A stretch of DNA of 64,000 nucleotides. It comes from NORP240 sp965222175 (GTDB lineage: Bacteria > Pseudomonadota > Gammaproteobacteria > Pseudomonadales > Pseudohongiellaceae). A program made the translations under genes and the position numbers. The stretch spans positions 3,162,001 to 3,226,000 of the forward strand of contig OZ244938.1 of assembly GCA_965222175.1 (NCBI GenBank), given 5' to 3'. The notes beneath the pieces are model-generated. The model ran no database searches and was not told the DNA's origin. It saw only the letters and a list, made by a program, of their open reading frames with translations. This document shows, one piece after another, positions 26,880 to 35,949 of the stretch (position 1 is the first letter of the stretch; the number at the start of each line of letters is the position of its first letter).

Positions 26880-28886
26880 TTATAGCAGTTTCGCCATCTC
26901 CACCAGTCGCACGAATTCATTGCGATAGCCCCGGGGATCATTGCCCCGGGCATTGCGGGCCAGGTTCAGTGCGTCATCATAAGTCCAGCTTCCGGTGTAC
27001 TTGCCATCACGGAGCAGCTGACCGAATCCGGCAACAGCTGCGGCGAAGCGGAAACTGCTGGACATGGCACCGTCTTCGCGACCATCGCTACGCAGTACCG
27101 GTAATCCGGTTTCCGTGCTGGTGTCACCCTCTGCGGGCTTGTGGCGTACCTTGATAAATGCCAGCTCATTGGCCAGGTCGTCATCCCGAATTCTCGGTTG
27201 TGGCTTGTAGCGGCTGTCGGGAATGAGCCCGGCACCGGCGTTCGTCAGGGTTACTTCGTAGAGCGCAGTCACGGTATGGCCGGCACCCACTTCTCCGGCA
27301 TCCACGCGGTCATTGGTGAAGTCCTCGCGGTTGAGCAGGCGGTTTTCATAGCCCAGCAGTCGATATTCTTTCACCACTGCCGGATTGAACTCGATCTGAA
27401 TTTTCACGTCCCTGGCAATGGTCATAAGGGTCGACTGCATTTCCTCCACGAGAACCTTTCGGGCTTCATTCAGCGAATCAATATAGGCTGCATTGCCGTT
27501 GCCCGCATCCGCGATCTGTTCCATAAGCGAGTAATTGTAATTACCGCTGCCGAAACCCAGGGTCGTCAGTGCGATGTCGTTTTCACGTTTTCTACTGATC
27601 AGTTCCTTAAGATCATCGATATCGGTCATGCCCACGTTCAGGTCGCCGTCACTGGCGATAATAACGCGATTGATGCCGCCCTCGATCTTGTGAGTTTCGG
27701 CGATCTGGTAGGCAAGCTGAATGCCAGCCGCTCCGTTAGTGCTGCCGCCGGCACGCAGGGAATCGATGGCGTGTTTGATCCTGTTCTTGCGGTTCCCCGG
27801 GGTGGAATCCAGTACCATGCCGGCGGCACCGGCATACACTACCAGGGCAATACGGTCCTCGGCACGCATCTGATCCACCAGCAGTTTCAGCGAGCGCTGT
27901 ACCAAGCCCAGCTTGTCCGCTGAATTCATGCTGCCCGAGACGTCGACCAGGAATACCAGGTTGGTTTCGGGGCGCTGGTCAGCGTCAGGCTCGAATCCCT
28001 GCAGACCCACCATGAGCAGCTGGTTTTCCGTATTCCAGGGCGCAGCCGCCAGTTCGGTATGAATCGTCAGGGGCTCGTCCAGGCTGTCAGGCACGGGGTA
28101 GTCGTAACTGAAATAGTTGATCATTTCTTCCAGGCGCACGGCATCACGTGGCGGCAGGCGGCCTTCCTGCATGATCATGCGCCGGATGTTGCTGTAACCG
28201 GCGGTGTCCACATCGATACTGAATGTGGACACCGGTTCCTCACTCACCAGCTTGACACTGTTCTCCACCAGGTCCAGGTAATTTTCACGGTCAATCGCCG
28301 GCCCGGTGTGCAGGGTCGGGTGATGCGGAAGGACATTGTGCTGCAAGGAGCGATCCGCCGGGCTGACGAGTCCAACCGGTGAACCCGACTGTTCTCTTTC
28401 CTCGGCCGTAACAGCCTGGTCAAACGCTTCAACGCGTCGGCTCACGTCGGCTTTCACGACCTCGGCCTGGCGATTGTTATCAACCCGATTTCCGGATTCA
28501 TTGGCGAGTCGCGGGCGACCGGTTCCGTCACCGGAAGCGACTTCTGCCGACGCAAGCCTGTCGTCAGCCTCCCGCAATTGTGGTTCCGGCGTGATCCGCG
28601 TAGTGGGCAACGTGTCAACAAGGTCGGTATCCGCGCGTACTGGCTGCGGAGTTACCGGCTGGCCGGAGCCGGTGTCCACGCCGGCTGGTTGGCCTGTCAC
28701 ACTGCCGGTCTGGATTGTTGTCGTGGCGTTATCTGGCCGCGTGTTGGCGGCATTCTGTTCATCTGTAACCTGGGCGCCGCAGCCGGCCAGGACGGCGGTC
28801 ATCAGGCCGATGACCAGCAGGTTGCCTGGCGCCGGCGTGGAATCCAGGTGGATGGCAGGGAATCTGCGCTTGAAGGGAATGGGCAT
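26880..28886 (-). CDS. YfbK-like von Willebrand A lipoprotein
   Basis: 668 aa with a lipoprotein signal ('VIGLMTAVLAGC'). A low-complexity region follows (~35-195). Next come the VWA N-terminal domain ('STFSIDVDTAGYSNIRRMI', 'DAVRLEEMINYFSYDYP'), the VWA domain with MIDAS 'DVSGSMNS', and a C-terminal DUF3520-type domain ending 'RNARGNDPRGYRNEFVRLV'. This order is the YfbK architecture. The function of the family is unknown; a metal-dependent adhesion or scaffolding role at the envelope is inferred. Near the stop lies a short ACTGCTATA-like direct repeat. Confidence 0.92.
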   Translation of the reverse strand: MPIPFKRRFPAIHLDSTPAPGNLLVIGLMTAVLAGCGAQVTDEQNAANTRPDNATTTIQTGSVTGQPAGVDTGSGQPVTPQPVRADTDLVDTLPTTRITPEPQLREADDRLASAEVASGDGTGRPRLANESGNRVDNNRQAEVVKADVSRRVEAFDQAVTAEEREQSGSPVGLVSPADRSLQHNVLPHHPTLHTGPAIDRENYLDLVENSVKLVSEEPVSTFSIDVDTAGYSNIRRMIMQEGRLPPRDAVRLEEMINYFSYDYPVPDSLDEPLTIHTELAAAPWNTENQLLMVGLQGFEPDADQRPETNLVFLVDVSGSMNSADKLGLVQRSLKLLVDQMRAEDRIALVVYAGAAGMVLDSTPGNRKNRIKHAIDSLRAGGSTNGAAGIQLAYQIAETHKIEGGINRVIIASDGDLNVGMTDIDDLKELISRKRENDIALTTLGFGSGNYNYSLMEQIADAGNGNAAYIDSLNEARKVLVEEMQSTLMTIARDVKIQIEFNPAVVKEYRLLGYENRLLNREDFTNDRVDAGEVGAGHTVTALYEVTLTNAGAGLIPDSRYKPQPRIRDDDLANELAFIKVRHKPAEGDTSTETGLPVLRSDGREDGAMSSSFRFAAAVAGFGQLLRDGKYTGSWTYDDALNLARNARGNDPRGYRNEFVRLVEMAKLL

Positions 28887-29193
28887 GGTCTGTCTCCTGT
28901 TGAATGGTTAAACAAAGGGCAGTCGGATGGATTGATTTCCAAAAAAACTGCGCGCTTTAGAAGTTAGTCGCGGAAATCCGTCAAAAGGGGTTAAACGCCT
29001 CCAATAACCTGGCAGCGGGCAAATACCGAGGGGCAAGGGAGGTGCAAATGAGGAGTAACGGCGGTGCAAAGAAGATGCAGAAAAAGGTAGCGGGAATACC
29101 TTTTCGCGCTGTCTTCGAAGGGTAATTATTGTAAGCTTGCGCCAGCGCGGCCAATTCCGGCCACGGCGGATTTGATACCGGACAAGGGGTCAC
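28887..29193. promoter_or_regulatory. Divergent intergenic region
   Basis: 307 bp between the VWA lipoprotein (minus) and the cold-shock/DUF1294 gene (plus); it must hold both promoters. No operator or hairpin was recognised. Confidence 0.4.
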
Positions 29194-29802
29194 ATGCGCG
29201 TCAGGGGTCGAACCAATCGCTGGAACGACGACAAGGGATTTGGTTTCATCACACCACTGAATGGCGGCCAGTCGATATTTGTGCACATCAGCGCATTCAA
29301 TTCGCGTGGTAGCCGTCCGGTTGTCGGCGGGCGTGTCACGTATACACCTTCATCAGACCGACACGGGCGGCCCTGCGCAATCGACGTTTCACCTGCCGGT
29401 GAACAACCGGTTGAAAGCTCTGCCGGAAGCCGCGTTTCCAGGCCACTGATGGTCAGCGGACTGTTTCTGTCAGCACTCGCCCTGTCGGCGTTCCTGGGAC
29501 AAATCCCGCTGCAGGTCTTCGGCGGGTACCTGGTTCTCGGTGTCATTACATTCAGCGCCTACGCTCTGGATAAACGGGCAGCGAGAAGGGGAAAATGGAG
29601 AACACGGGAGAGTACCCTGCACCTGCTTGCCCTGCTGGGAGGCTGGCCGGGCGCCCTGGTTGCCCAGCAGACCCTGCGGCACAAGTCCAGCAAGCACTCC
29701 TTCAGGCTGGTATTCTGGATTACAGTTATCCTGAACCTTGCCATTGTCCTGTGGTTTCACACGGCAGAGGGTCGTCGGTATCTTGAGTCCGTGTTCGGCT
29801 GA
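29194..29802 (+). CDS. Cold-shock domain / DUF1294 membrane protein
   Basis: 202 aa. Residues 1-65 are a cold-shock (OB-fold) domain: 'RWNDDKGFGFITPLNGGQSI', 'FVHISAF'. Two to three hydrophobic segments follow, enclosing the DUF1294 signature 'YALDKRAARRGKWRTRESTL' and 'GGWPGALVAQQTLRHKSSK'. This fusion is a recognised architecture in proteobacteria. Nucleic-acid binding by the first half is expected; the role of DUF1294 is unknown. Confidence 0.92.
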   Translation: MRVRGRTNRWNDDKGFGFITPLNGGQSIFVHISAFNSRGSRPVVGGRVTYTPSSDRHGRPCAIDVSPAGEQPVESSAGSRVSRPLMVSGLFLSALALSAFLGQIPLQVFGGYLVLGVITFSAYALDKRAARRGKWRTRESTLHLLALLGGWPGALVAQQTLRHKSSKHSFRLVFWITVILNLAIVLWFHTAEGRRYLESVFG

Positions 29803-29915
29803 GCCGTAGGGAGGACAGGTCGGGCCGGCTGACACTGTAACGTTTTTCAATCCGGAAGCTTAAGGAACCCCTGGTTAATTCCGCGCTACCAGGAAAGTAA
29901 CGACATTAAGTACAG

Positions 29916-30596
29916 ATGATCTACCTGTTTACCAATCGCAAGGGCGGTCTGGCGTTTATCGAGACTTTTGCCAGAGCCTGCGCACAGCATGGCCAGCCCG
30001 GCTGCGTGGTTCTGAGCAGCCGAAACTCGCTGCAGCTTTCCCCTTTTTTCTACTTCAAGCATATCCTCGGCCACAGGCTGCTGGCATTCAAGCTAAGAAA
30101 GCGGCCCTGGCTGTCGGTGCTCATCGTCAAGGACATTAACGCGGCAGGTTTTCGACAACGGGTGAATCCCGGGGACTGCGGGCTGGTGGGGGGATTTGAC
30201 CAGATATTCAGGGCCGAACTGATCCAGCGATTCGACAGCCTGGTGAATATGCATACCTCGCTGCTGCCCTATTACCGTGGACCGATTCCCACGTACTGGG
30301 TGCTGCAGAACAGGGAGACTCAGTCCGGCATCACGCTGCACAGAATAACGGAAGAAATCGATGCCGGTGAAATACTGTACCAGGAGGTGGTGGATATTGA
30401 GCCCGGCGTAACAGAACCTGAGCTGAGGCAATCGCTCTGGCAGCTTGGCCAGAATGTCCTGGAAAAATGGCTGCATCACCGCCTGACGGGCACTGGTTTC
30501 AGTACCCGGGTTGTCGATGCCGATTCAGTTTACAGGGTTAAAGTCGACTATCGGAGCTATCCGCACAAGGAACTGGAAACAGAGAAGAACATATAG
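29916..30596 (+). CDS. Formyltransferase-family protein
   Basis: 226 aa. The formyl transferase core is visible: 'NMHTSLLPYYRGPIPTYWVL' carries the SLLPxYRG motif, followed by 'GITLHRITEEIDAGEILYQ', which includes the D-x-G-x-I segment of methionyl-tRNA and UDP-sugar formyltransferases. It lacks the C-terminal OB domain of Fmt and is shorter, so it is more likely a sugar- or amine-formyltransferase-like enzyme. The substrate is unknown. It stands alone. Confidence 0.82.
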   Translation: MIYLFTNRKGGLAFIETFARACAQHGQPGCVVLSSRNSLQLSPFFYFKHILGHRLLAFKLRKRPWLSVLIVKDINAAGFRQRVNPGDCGLVGGFDQIFRAELIQRFDSLVNMHTSLLPYYRGPIPTYWVLQNRETQSGITLHRITEEIDAGEILYQEVVDIEPGVTEPELRQSLWQLGQNVLEKWLHHRLTGTGFSTRVVDADSVYRVKVDYRSYPHKELETEKNI

Positions 30597-30849
30597 CGAA
30601 CCTTCTGCTTTACGCCCGGCATGGTGGTAAACCACTTGTGAGAGGTAGCCGTCTGGCACTGCTACCCGGAGTCGATCTGAATAACCGAGTTCCCGCCCAG
30701 TCCGCACACCATCAATTGGATTGCGCAGGCTGCTTCAGGAAGCACGTCCTGTATGGACGGCCCTCAGGACGCCGCCCTTGTGTCACTGGCATTGGTTCCG
30801 TGTTAGCGCTAAACTGGATATGACGAATCCCCGTAAAGAGGTGAATTCC

Positions 30850-32283
30850 ATGTCCGATTCCCCACGATTTCCTGCTTACCTGCCCTGCGTATCCCTGTTC
30901 CTGACCCTGGCATTGCTGTCCACTGCGGCCCCGGCCCAGGTCTCTACCGGCAGTGGCTCCCCGGAGGTGACGTTTTCAGAGCACGTCGCCCCGATCCTCT
31001 ACGATAACTGTGTACGCTGTCATCGCCCTGGCGGGGTTGCACCCATGTCCCTGGTCACCTACCAGGAAGTGCAGCCCTGGGCGCCGGTAATCAAGTACAA
31101 AACCGGTATTCGTGACCGGATGGGTGCCATGCCCCCTTACTACCTGGAACGCGGGGTGGGCATCCAGCAAATGAAGGACGATGAGCGGTTGAGTGAAGAG
31201 GAAATCGCCCTCATCGCGGCGTGGGCAGACACGGGGGCTCCCCGGGGGAACCCCGAGCTGTTACCGGTCCCGCCGCAATTCGAAGACAGCAATGACTGGG
31301 TGCTGGGCAAACCGGACCTGGTGGTCCCCCTGGAAGAGGTCTTCGTACCCGGAGATGCCGCGGACGCCTGGGTGGCGGGCAACCCGGTGCCCACGGGGCT
31401 GGAGTACGACCGCTACGTGCGTGCGGTACAGATGCGGGAGGTGAACAATGCCGATTCCGTGGCGGCCGGACAGACCGTGGTGGGCGGTCTCTACATTTTC
31501 CATCACATGAGCTGGGATACCGGTAATCCGGATGACCCCGACAGTCTTGCCAATTGGCCGGTGCATGAACTCGGCCGCAATCCTGACATTTTCGATCCCC
31601 AGGCGGGACGGTTGCTGCAGGCCGGTTCCAGTGTCATTCCCACGACATTTCATCTCCACGCCAATGGCAGGGATACCACCGGGCGCATGGAAATCGGGTT
31701 TTATTTTCATCCCGAGGACTACCAGCCGGAGTATCGTACCGGCCGTATAGCCGGTTTCGGCGATGGCCTGAATATCAGTATCCAGGGAGACCGGAAGGAC
31801 CAGCAACTGCATACCTATATTGTTCTGCAGGAACATACCAAGATCAGCTCCTTCGAACCGCACCTGCACGCACCGGGCGCCAGGATGTGCCTGGAAGCCA
31901 TCTGGGGAAACCAGATCGAGACCCTGGCCTGTTCCGGCTACGATCACAACTGGGTGAAACAATACACCTTCGCCGACGATTACGCGCCCCTGCTACCTAA
32001 GGGGACGATCCTGCACATGATAGGTTTCATGGACAACGTCCAGCAGAATCCCAACGTGGTAGACCCGAGAAACTGGTCGGGTTCCGGCAATCGTTCGGTG
32101 GCCAACATGTTTCTGCACCTGGGGCAGTCGGTGGTGATGGATGACGCCCAGTTCGTCCGGGAAATGGCCGAACGCAGACAGCGACTTGGCCTGATCAGGA
32201 ACGACCATGTGATCGGCTGTCCGCTGTGCATGGCCGACCTGCTTCCTATTGACACGGCAGTTGAAGAAAACTCCGGCGATTGA
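30850..32283 (+). CDS. Exported monohaem cytochrome c / PHM-like monooxygenase protein
   Basis: 477 aa from ATG 30850, preceded by AAAGAGGTG; longer frames lack a signal peptide. Signal peptide residues 1-29. A haem-c site, C54-V-R-C57-H58, is followed by 'RPGGVAPMS', almost the same as in the 1523-3217 protein. The C-terminal two thirds have His-rich PHM-like motifs: 'FHHMSWDTG', 'TFHLHANGRDTTG', 'SFEPHLHAPGARM'. No redoxin domain precedes it, unlike its paralogue. A periplasmic copper/haem oxidoreductase is inferred. It ends 134 bp before a secreted protein gene on the same strand. Confidence 0.85.
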   Translation: MSDSPRFPAYLPCVSLFLTLALLSTAAPAQVSTGSGSPEVTFSEHVAPILYDNCVRCHRPGGVAPMSLVTYQEVQPWAPVIKYKTGIRDRMGAMPPYYLERGVGIQQMKDDERLSEEEIALIAAWADTGAPRGNPELLPVPPQFEDSNDWVLGKPDLVVPLEEVFVPGDAADAWVAGNPVPTGLEYDRYVRAVQMREVNNADSVAAGQTVVGGLYIFHHMSWDTGNPDDPDSLANWPVHELGRNPDIFDPQAGRLLQAGSSVIPTTFHLHANGRDTTGRMEIGFYFHPEDYQPEYRTGRIAGFGDGLNISIQGDRKDQQLHTYIVLQEHTKISSFEPHLHAPGARMCLEAIWGNQIETLACSGYDHNWVKQYTFADDYAPLLPKGTILHMIGFMDNVQQNPNVVDPRNWSGSGNRSVANMFLHLGQSVVMDDAQFVREMAERRQRLGLIRNDHVIGCPLCMADLLPIDTAVEENSGD

Positions 32284-32356
32284 AACAGTAGTTCCAGAAT
32301 AACTGGGCGGACAATAGGCCAACGCCATAATGCCTCTGCAAAATAATGCAGAATGA

Positions 32357-32402
32357 ACGTAAAAGTAACGTGAAAATAATGTGAAAGTAACGTAAAAAAA
32401 TA
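32357..32402. repeat. Four ~11-bp tandem repeats
   Basis: ACGTAAAAGTA, ACGTGAAAATA, ATGTGAAAGTA and ACGTAAAAAAATA follow one another directly upstream of the 32418 start. The A-tracts are spaced by about one helical turn, so they could be a bent or protein-binding upstream element; this is inferred. Confidence 0.75.
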
Positions 32403-32417
32403 ACAAGGTACCGACGT

Positions 32418-33389
32418 ATGACTTACAGGTCCCGCACTCCCGGTCATTCCACCGGCACTTCTATTTCTGCCCTGCTGCTGACTGTCGCGCTTTTGGGCGG
32501 AACCCCTGCAATTGGCCAGTTTCAGCCCTATTACGAGGATGGTCAGGGCGTGGCACCGGTCTACGAGGGGTGGGAAAGCAACGCCGATGGCTCCTACAAC
32601 ATGATCTTCGGCTACATGAACGAGAACTGGGAAGAACAACTGGTTGTCCCCATTGGTCCGAACAATACCTTTTCGCCAGGACCGGCAGACCGCGGGCAGC
32701 CCACCCGGTTTTTACCCCGACGCAATCGCAATATCTTCAAAGTAAGGGTTCCCCGGGACTTCGGTGATGGCGAGCTGGTCTGGACCCTGATCACCCGGGA
32801 AGGTGTCACGCAGAAGGCCTACGGGTCCCTGCGCAAGGACTACGTGCTCGAACCCATTACCATCATGTCGGAATCGGGCACCGTGGCGGGAGGCAGTCAG
32901 AATGGTGAAGACGTACAGAGCAACGAGCCACCGGTTATCACGGTACTGGGCGGGAACCACTACGCGGTCAGGACGGGGGAGCCGTTGACGCTGTCAGTCA
33001 GGGTGCAGGATGACAACAAGCCCGAACCCCGCCGCTATCGTAACGCATTCGATGACGACGACACCCCGGAAGAGCGGCTGCGCAAAGCGCTGAGACCGCC
33101 TATTCGGGGAACAGTTAATCGCGTTGTTGGACTGTATTTCGGCTGGTCACCCTACCGCGGCGCCGGCAAGGTGACATTCAACCCTCCGCAGGGGAAAATC
33201 TGGGAGGATACCCGGGCCTTTCAGAATTCTCCCTGGTCGCCCTACTGGGAGCCCCCGGAACTGCCGGAAGACGGCATCTGGACCGCCACCGTCACTTTTC
33301 ACCAGGCCGGAAGCTATGTATTGCGGGGCCGGGCCGACGACGGTGGACTGGTGGCTGACGTGGAGGTGGCTATAGACGTCACCGAGTAG
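32418..33389 (+). CDS. Secreted protein, unknown function
   Basis: 323 aa with a signal peptide (~1-35, ending 'GTPAIGQ'). The N-terminal half, 'YEGWESNADGSYNMIFGYMN', and the C-terminal half, 'SYVLRGRADDGGLVADVEV', look like two Ig-like beta domains, the second ending in an invasin/PKD-style strand. I recall similar proteins beside PHM-like cytochrome genes, which matches its neighbour here. No catalytic residues were identified. Confidence 0.75.
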   Translation: MTYRSRTPGHSTGTSISALLLTVALLGGTPAIGQFQPYYEDGQGVAPVYEGWESNADGSYNMIFGYMNENWEEQLVVPIGPNNTFSPGPADRGQPTRFLPRRNRNIFKVRVPRDFGDGELVWTLITREGVTQKAYGSLRKDYVLEPITIMSESGTVAGGSQNGEDVQSNEPPVITVLGGNHYAVRTGEPLTLSVRVQDDNKPEPRRYRNAFDDDDTPEERLRKALRPPIRGTVNRVVGLYFGWSPYRGAGKVTFNPPQGKIWEDTRAFQNSPWSPYWEPPELPEDGIWTATVTFHQAGSYVLRGRADDGGLVADVEVAIDVTE

Positions 33390-33495
33390 GCCCACGGGCC
33401 AGGAGGCATTCTTCCTCCCAGGCGCAGGTCTACCCGGTTTCTGTCGATGGCTGTGTCAGGAAGTGCACAGCATGCATCCTGGTGCTTTCTGACGA

Positions 33496-34011
33496 TCAGC
33501 GGGTAGCTGCGACGGGAAACAGGATTGTGGTTGACCCGGCACTGTAGTCCTGCTGAACATCAACATCAGTAGTGACTACACCGAGCATGATTTCCGAACC
33601 GACTGCATGTCCCGGCACACTACAGACCACGCTGCCGACAAAACCAAGGGGCTGCCGTACCAGGTCTGACATCAGGAAAAACCGAAGGCCGCCGGATGGA
33701 ATACGCACTCTGATGCGACTCACCAGAGTACCGTTGCGGTTGTTGGCATGACAACGCGCTATGGTTCCGGAATCGCCGACATTGGTGATGATCATCGCGG
33801 TATCCAACAGTGAAGCCACATCGGATCTTGCCACATCGACACCCACCAGCAGATCTGAAAGCTCGTTGGCATCCCTGTCGATCTCGATTTCCGTATCGGC
33901 AAGCGTCTGGGCAATACCGCCGTGAGCGAACAGCAATCCGGTAATCAGCAGAAAAGGCCGGGCAGCTGCGAACAGCGATACCTTCTGTCCTGTATTGAAT
34001 TTATCTTTCAT
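33496..34011 (-). CDS. Secreted hypothetical protein
   Basis: 171 aa with a signal peptide ending 'AHGGIAQ' and GGGAGAAAT before the ATG. The mature part is beta-rich with two cysteines ('IARCHANN', 'SVVCSVPGH'), probably forming a disulfide. No family was recognised, and no operon partner is apparent. Confidence 0.6.
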   Translation of the reverse strand: MKDKFNTGQKVSLFAAARPFLLITGLLFAHGGIAQTLADTEIEIDRDANELSDLLVGVDVARSDVASLLDTAMIITNVGDSGTIARCHANNRNGTLVSRIRVRIPSGGLRFFLMSDLVRQPLGFVGSVVCSVPGHAVGSEIMLGVVTTDVDVQQDYSAGSTTILFPVAATR

Positions 34012-34142
34012 AGTATTTCTCCCTGCACTGGGTAAATTAACGAACGTTCCTGGTTTGACCGTTCAGTTACTTTAACGCGGCATGCAGGGAATGGTTGACG
34101 GGGACTGCCACTTGAAGCCCCGGGGGTGTATGCGAGTCCTCT

Positions 34143-34568
34143 TCAATCCGACAATTTTGAAAGTTCTGCGTGCTGTTTTCGAGTAAGGTTCCTGCACACC
34201 AGTTCATAGGAATGGTTGACGAGTCGAATGATTTTAGCCATGGGCACGTCCGACTCGAGACTCACGCTTATCCAATATCGTGGATCCAGGTGGGACCGGT
34301 GGCCGACTCCCTCGTATTCTTCCCGTAACAACAGGACCTGGTCAGGATCACATTTTAAAATAACACCCTCAGGCCCGCGTATGGAAATGATGGCAAACAT
34401 TTTATTCATTACCTTGAAAATCAGCACATTGGGAACAGACGCTCTCGGTGGCGTCATGGGTTTTGGCGTAGCTCCCGGAAGGGCTTCAATACTCTCCAGC
34501 AAGGCAATCGATCGCCCACTCAGCGACAGACCATGTCGTTCGACAATCTCTATTCCGGTCTCAGGCAA
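34143..34568 (-). CDS. MmcQ/YjbR-family protein
   Basis: 141 aa from a TTG at 34568, chosen because AAGGGG lies 6 bp upstream; an ATG at 34658 would add 30 residues that do not resemble the family. The YjbR core is clear: 'VLIFKVMNKMFAIISIRGPE', 'GVILKCDPDQVLLLREEYEG', 'HLDPRYWISVSLESDVP', 'LVNHSYELVCRNLTRKQ'. These proteins have a CyaY-like fold and a proposed DNA-binding role. Confidence 0.8.
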   Translation of the reverse strand: MPETGIEIVERHGLSLSGRSIALLESIEALPGATPKPMTPPRASVPNVLIFKVMNKMFAIISIRGPEGVILKCDPDQVLLLREEYEGVGHRSHLDPRYWISVSLESDVPMAKIIRLVNHSYELVCRNLTRKQHAELSKLSD

Positions 34569-34658
34569 TCTGGTCCCCTTGTTGCCCCTGAATTGGGCCC
34601 TGGTTGAACAGTGTGTCGAAGATGACGCTTGATACAGAAACCGTCTCCATTCTTTCAC

Positions 34659-35010
34659 TATTGGAAGTTATCAGCAAATGTCGGGGTTTCTGTTCATTCA
34701 ATACGACCCGGCAATTCCAGCGCGATCGTAATGCCCATAAACGACCAAAATCTTCGCAAGGTCTTGTTACTCCTGCACAAGGCAGCCGTCATTGCCCGGC
34801 ATCATGGCTGAATTCTCCGTGTGGCCCGATGCCAGGCAGTTACTACTGAAACCTGACCTGAAGCCCTATTAAGGTCCGTCGGGGAAGGCTGCAATCAGGC
34901 CGAACCTGGAAAATGTGCAGGCTTCTACAATTTCGCGGCTTCGATGTCCGTATAGTCAGGAGTCTGGTTGCTGGAAATACAGCCGCTTTTCGCCAATAAA
35001 AGGTTTTAAA
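34659..35010. other. Intergenic region upstream of fimT-like gene
   Basis: About 350 bp with no supported gene. It contains one copy (34826-34850) of a short dispersed sequence, GATGCCAGGCAGTTAC followed by YACYGAA, whose second copy is at 42626-42651. Confidence 0.5.
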
Positions 35011-35538
35011 ATGAACGCAGTCCAAGCGCAGCTTGTAAAAGGATTTACGCTTATCGAAGCAATGATCGTCGTTGCCGTATTCGGTGTTCTATTGGCTTTG
35101 GCGTCACGACCGCTTACCGACTTTCTTGAATCTGTGCAGGCCCGCGAGATTACCAATGATCTATTGGGCTCCATTCTGCTGGCACGCAGTGAAGCCATCG
35201 CGCGAAACAGCACGATTTCAATGTGCATGATCAGGGAGGGCCATGAGGACCATTGCCACGATGATGGCTGGCACGGTGGCTGGATTCTCTTTGAAGATCT
35301 TGACGATGACTGAGATCGGGACAACGATGAAGAAATTATCCACGAATACAGAGGCATGAACGAAACCTCGACGGTAACCAGTGCAGAGTTCACTGAGTCT
35401 CTGACGTACCTGCCCCCCGGCGCTGTTCCTACATCAGGAATACTCACTATCTGTTCCGGATCCACTGCCCGACAGATCGTTATTTATGCAACCGGACGCC
35501 CCCGGCTCAGCGATGCAAGTTGCCCGGCTCCACCTTGA
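35011..35538 (+). pseudogene. FimT/GspH-type pseudopilin gene with an in-frame stop
   Basis: From ATG 35011 the protein begins with a short leader and the prepilin signature 'VKGFTLIEAMIVVAVFGVLL', then 'ARSEAIARNSTISMCM' and 'GWHGGWILFEDLDDD', typical of the FimT/GspH family of minor pseudopilins. A TGA at 35311-35313 interrupts it. The same frame then continues with 'DRDNDEEIIHEYRGM' to a C-terminal 'GRPRLSDASCPAPP' and a stop at 35538, exactly the expected rest of the domain. A single base change (GGA to TGA) would explain it. Other pilus genes are absent nearby, so this is an isolated decayed copy, unless a sequencing error made the stop. Confidence 0.85.
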
Positions 35539-35949
35539 GTTCCCGGAAAAACGAGTAGCTGGCTCACCTGGCACCTGAAAAAATCGCCAAGCAGCCCTCT
35601 GTGTATCCCGGGGAATGCACGGCCCACTCGGCAGGACACAACGTAATCCAGGTTTACTACACCATCGGTCGTTGTACCCCGCAAGTAACCTGACTAAGGA
35701 GCATGTGGTGACTCAATTTGAATCCATTGTGTTCTACTCCAATCCGGCTGGTTCCAGACGATCGGCCTGGCAGAAACGTCCCGATAACCGGGGTGATGCC
35801 GGGCTTATCCATGATTGATGACCCGCTGCTCGCCTGGTAGCTTACTGACTGCCTGAGTCACCATCCGTCTTCGATATCTGCTTTCTGTAGAAAGTTATCA
35901 GGCCACCGGCCACCAGGTGGCCGAGACCGGGCCGAACAACCAGAACTTG
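35539..35949. other. Gene-free region between fimT and beta-lactamase
   Basis: 411 bp with no supported gene. Near 35907-35923 lies the palindrome CGGCCACCAGGTGGCCG, which could be a weak terminator for the beta-lactamase transcript. Confidence 0.4.
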
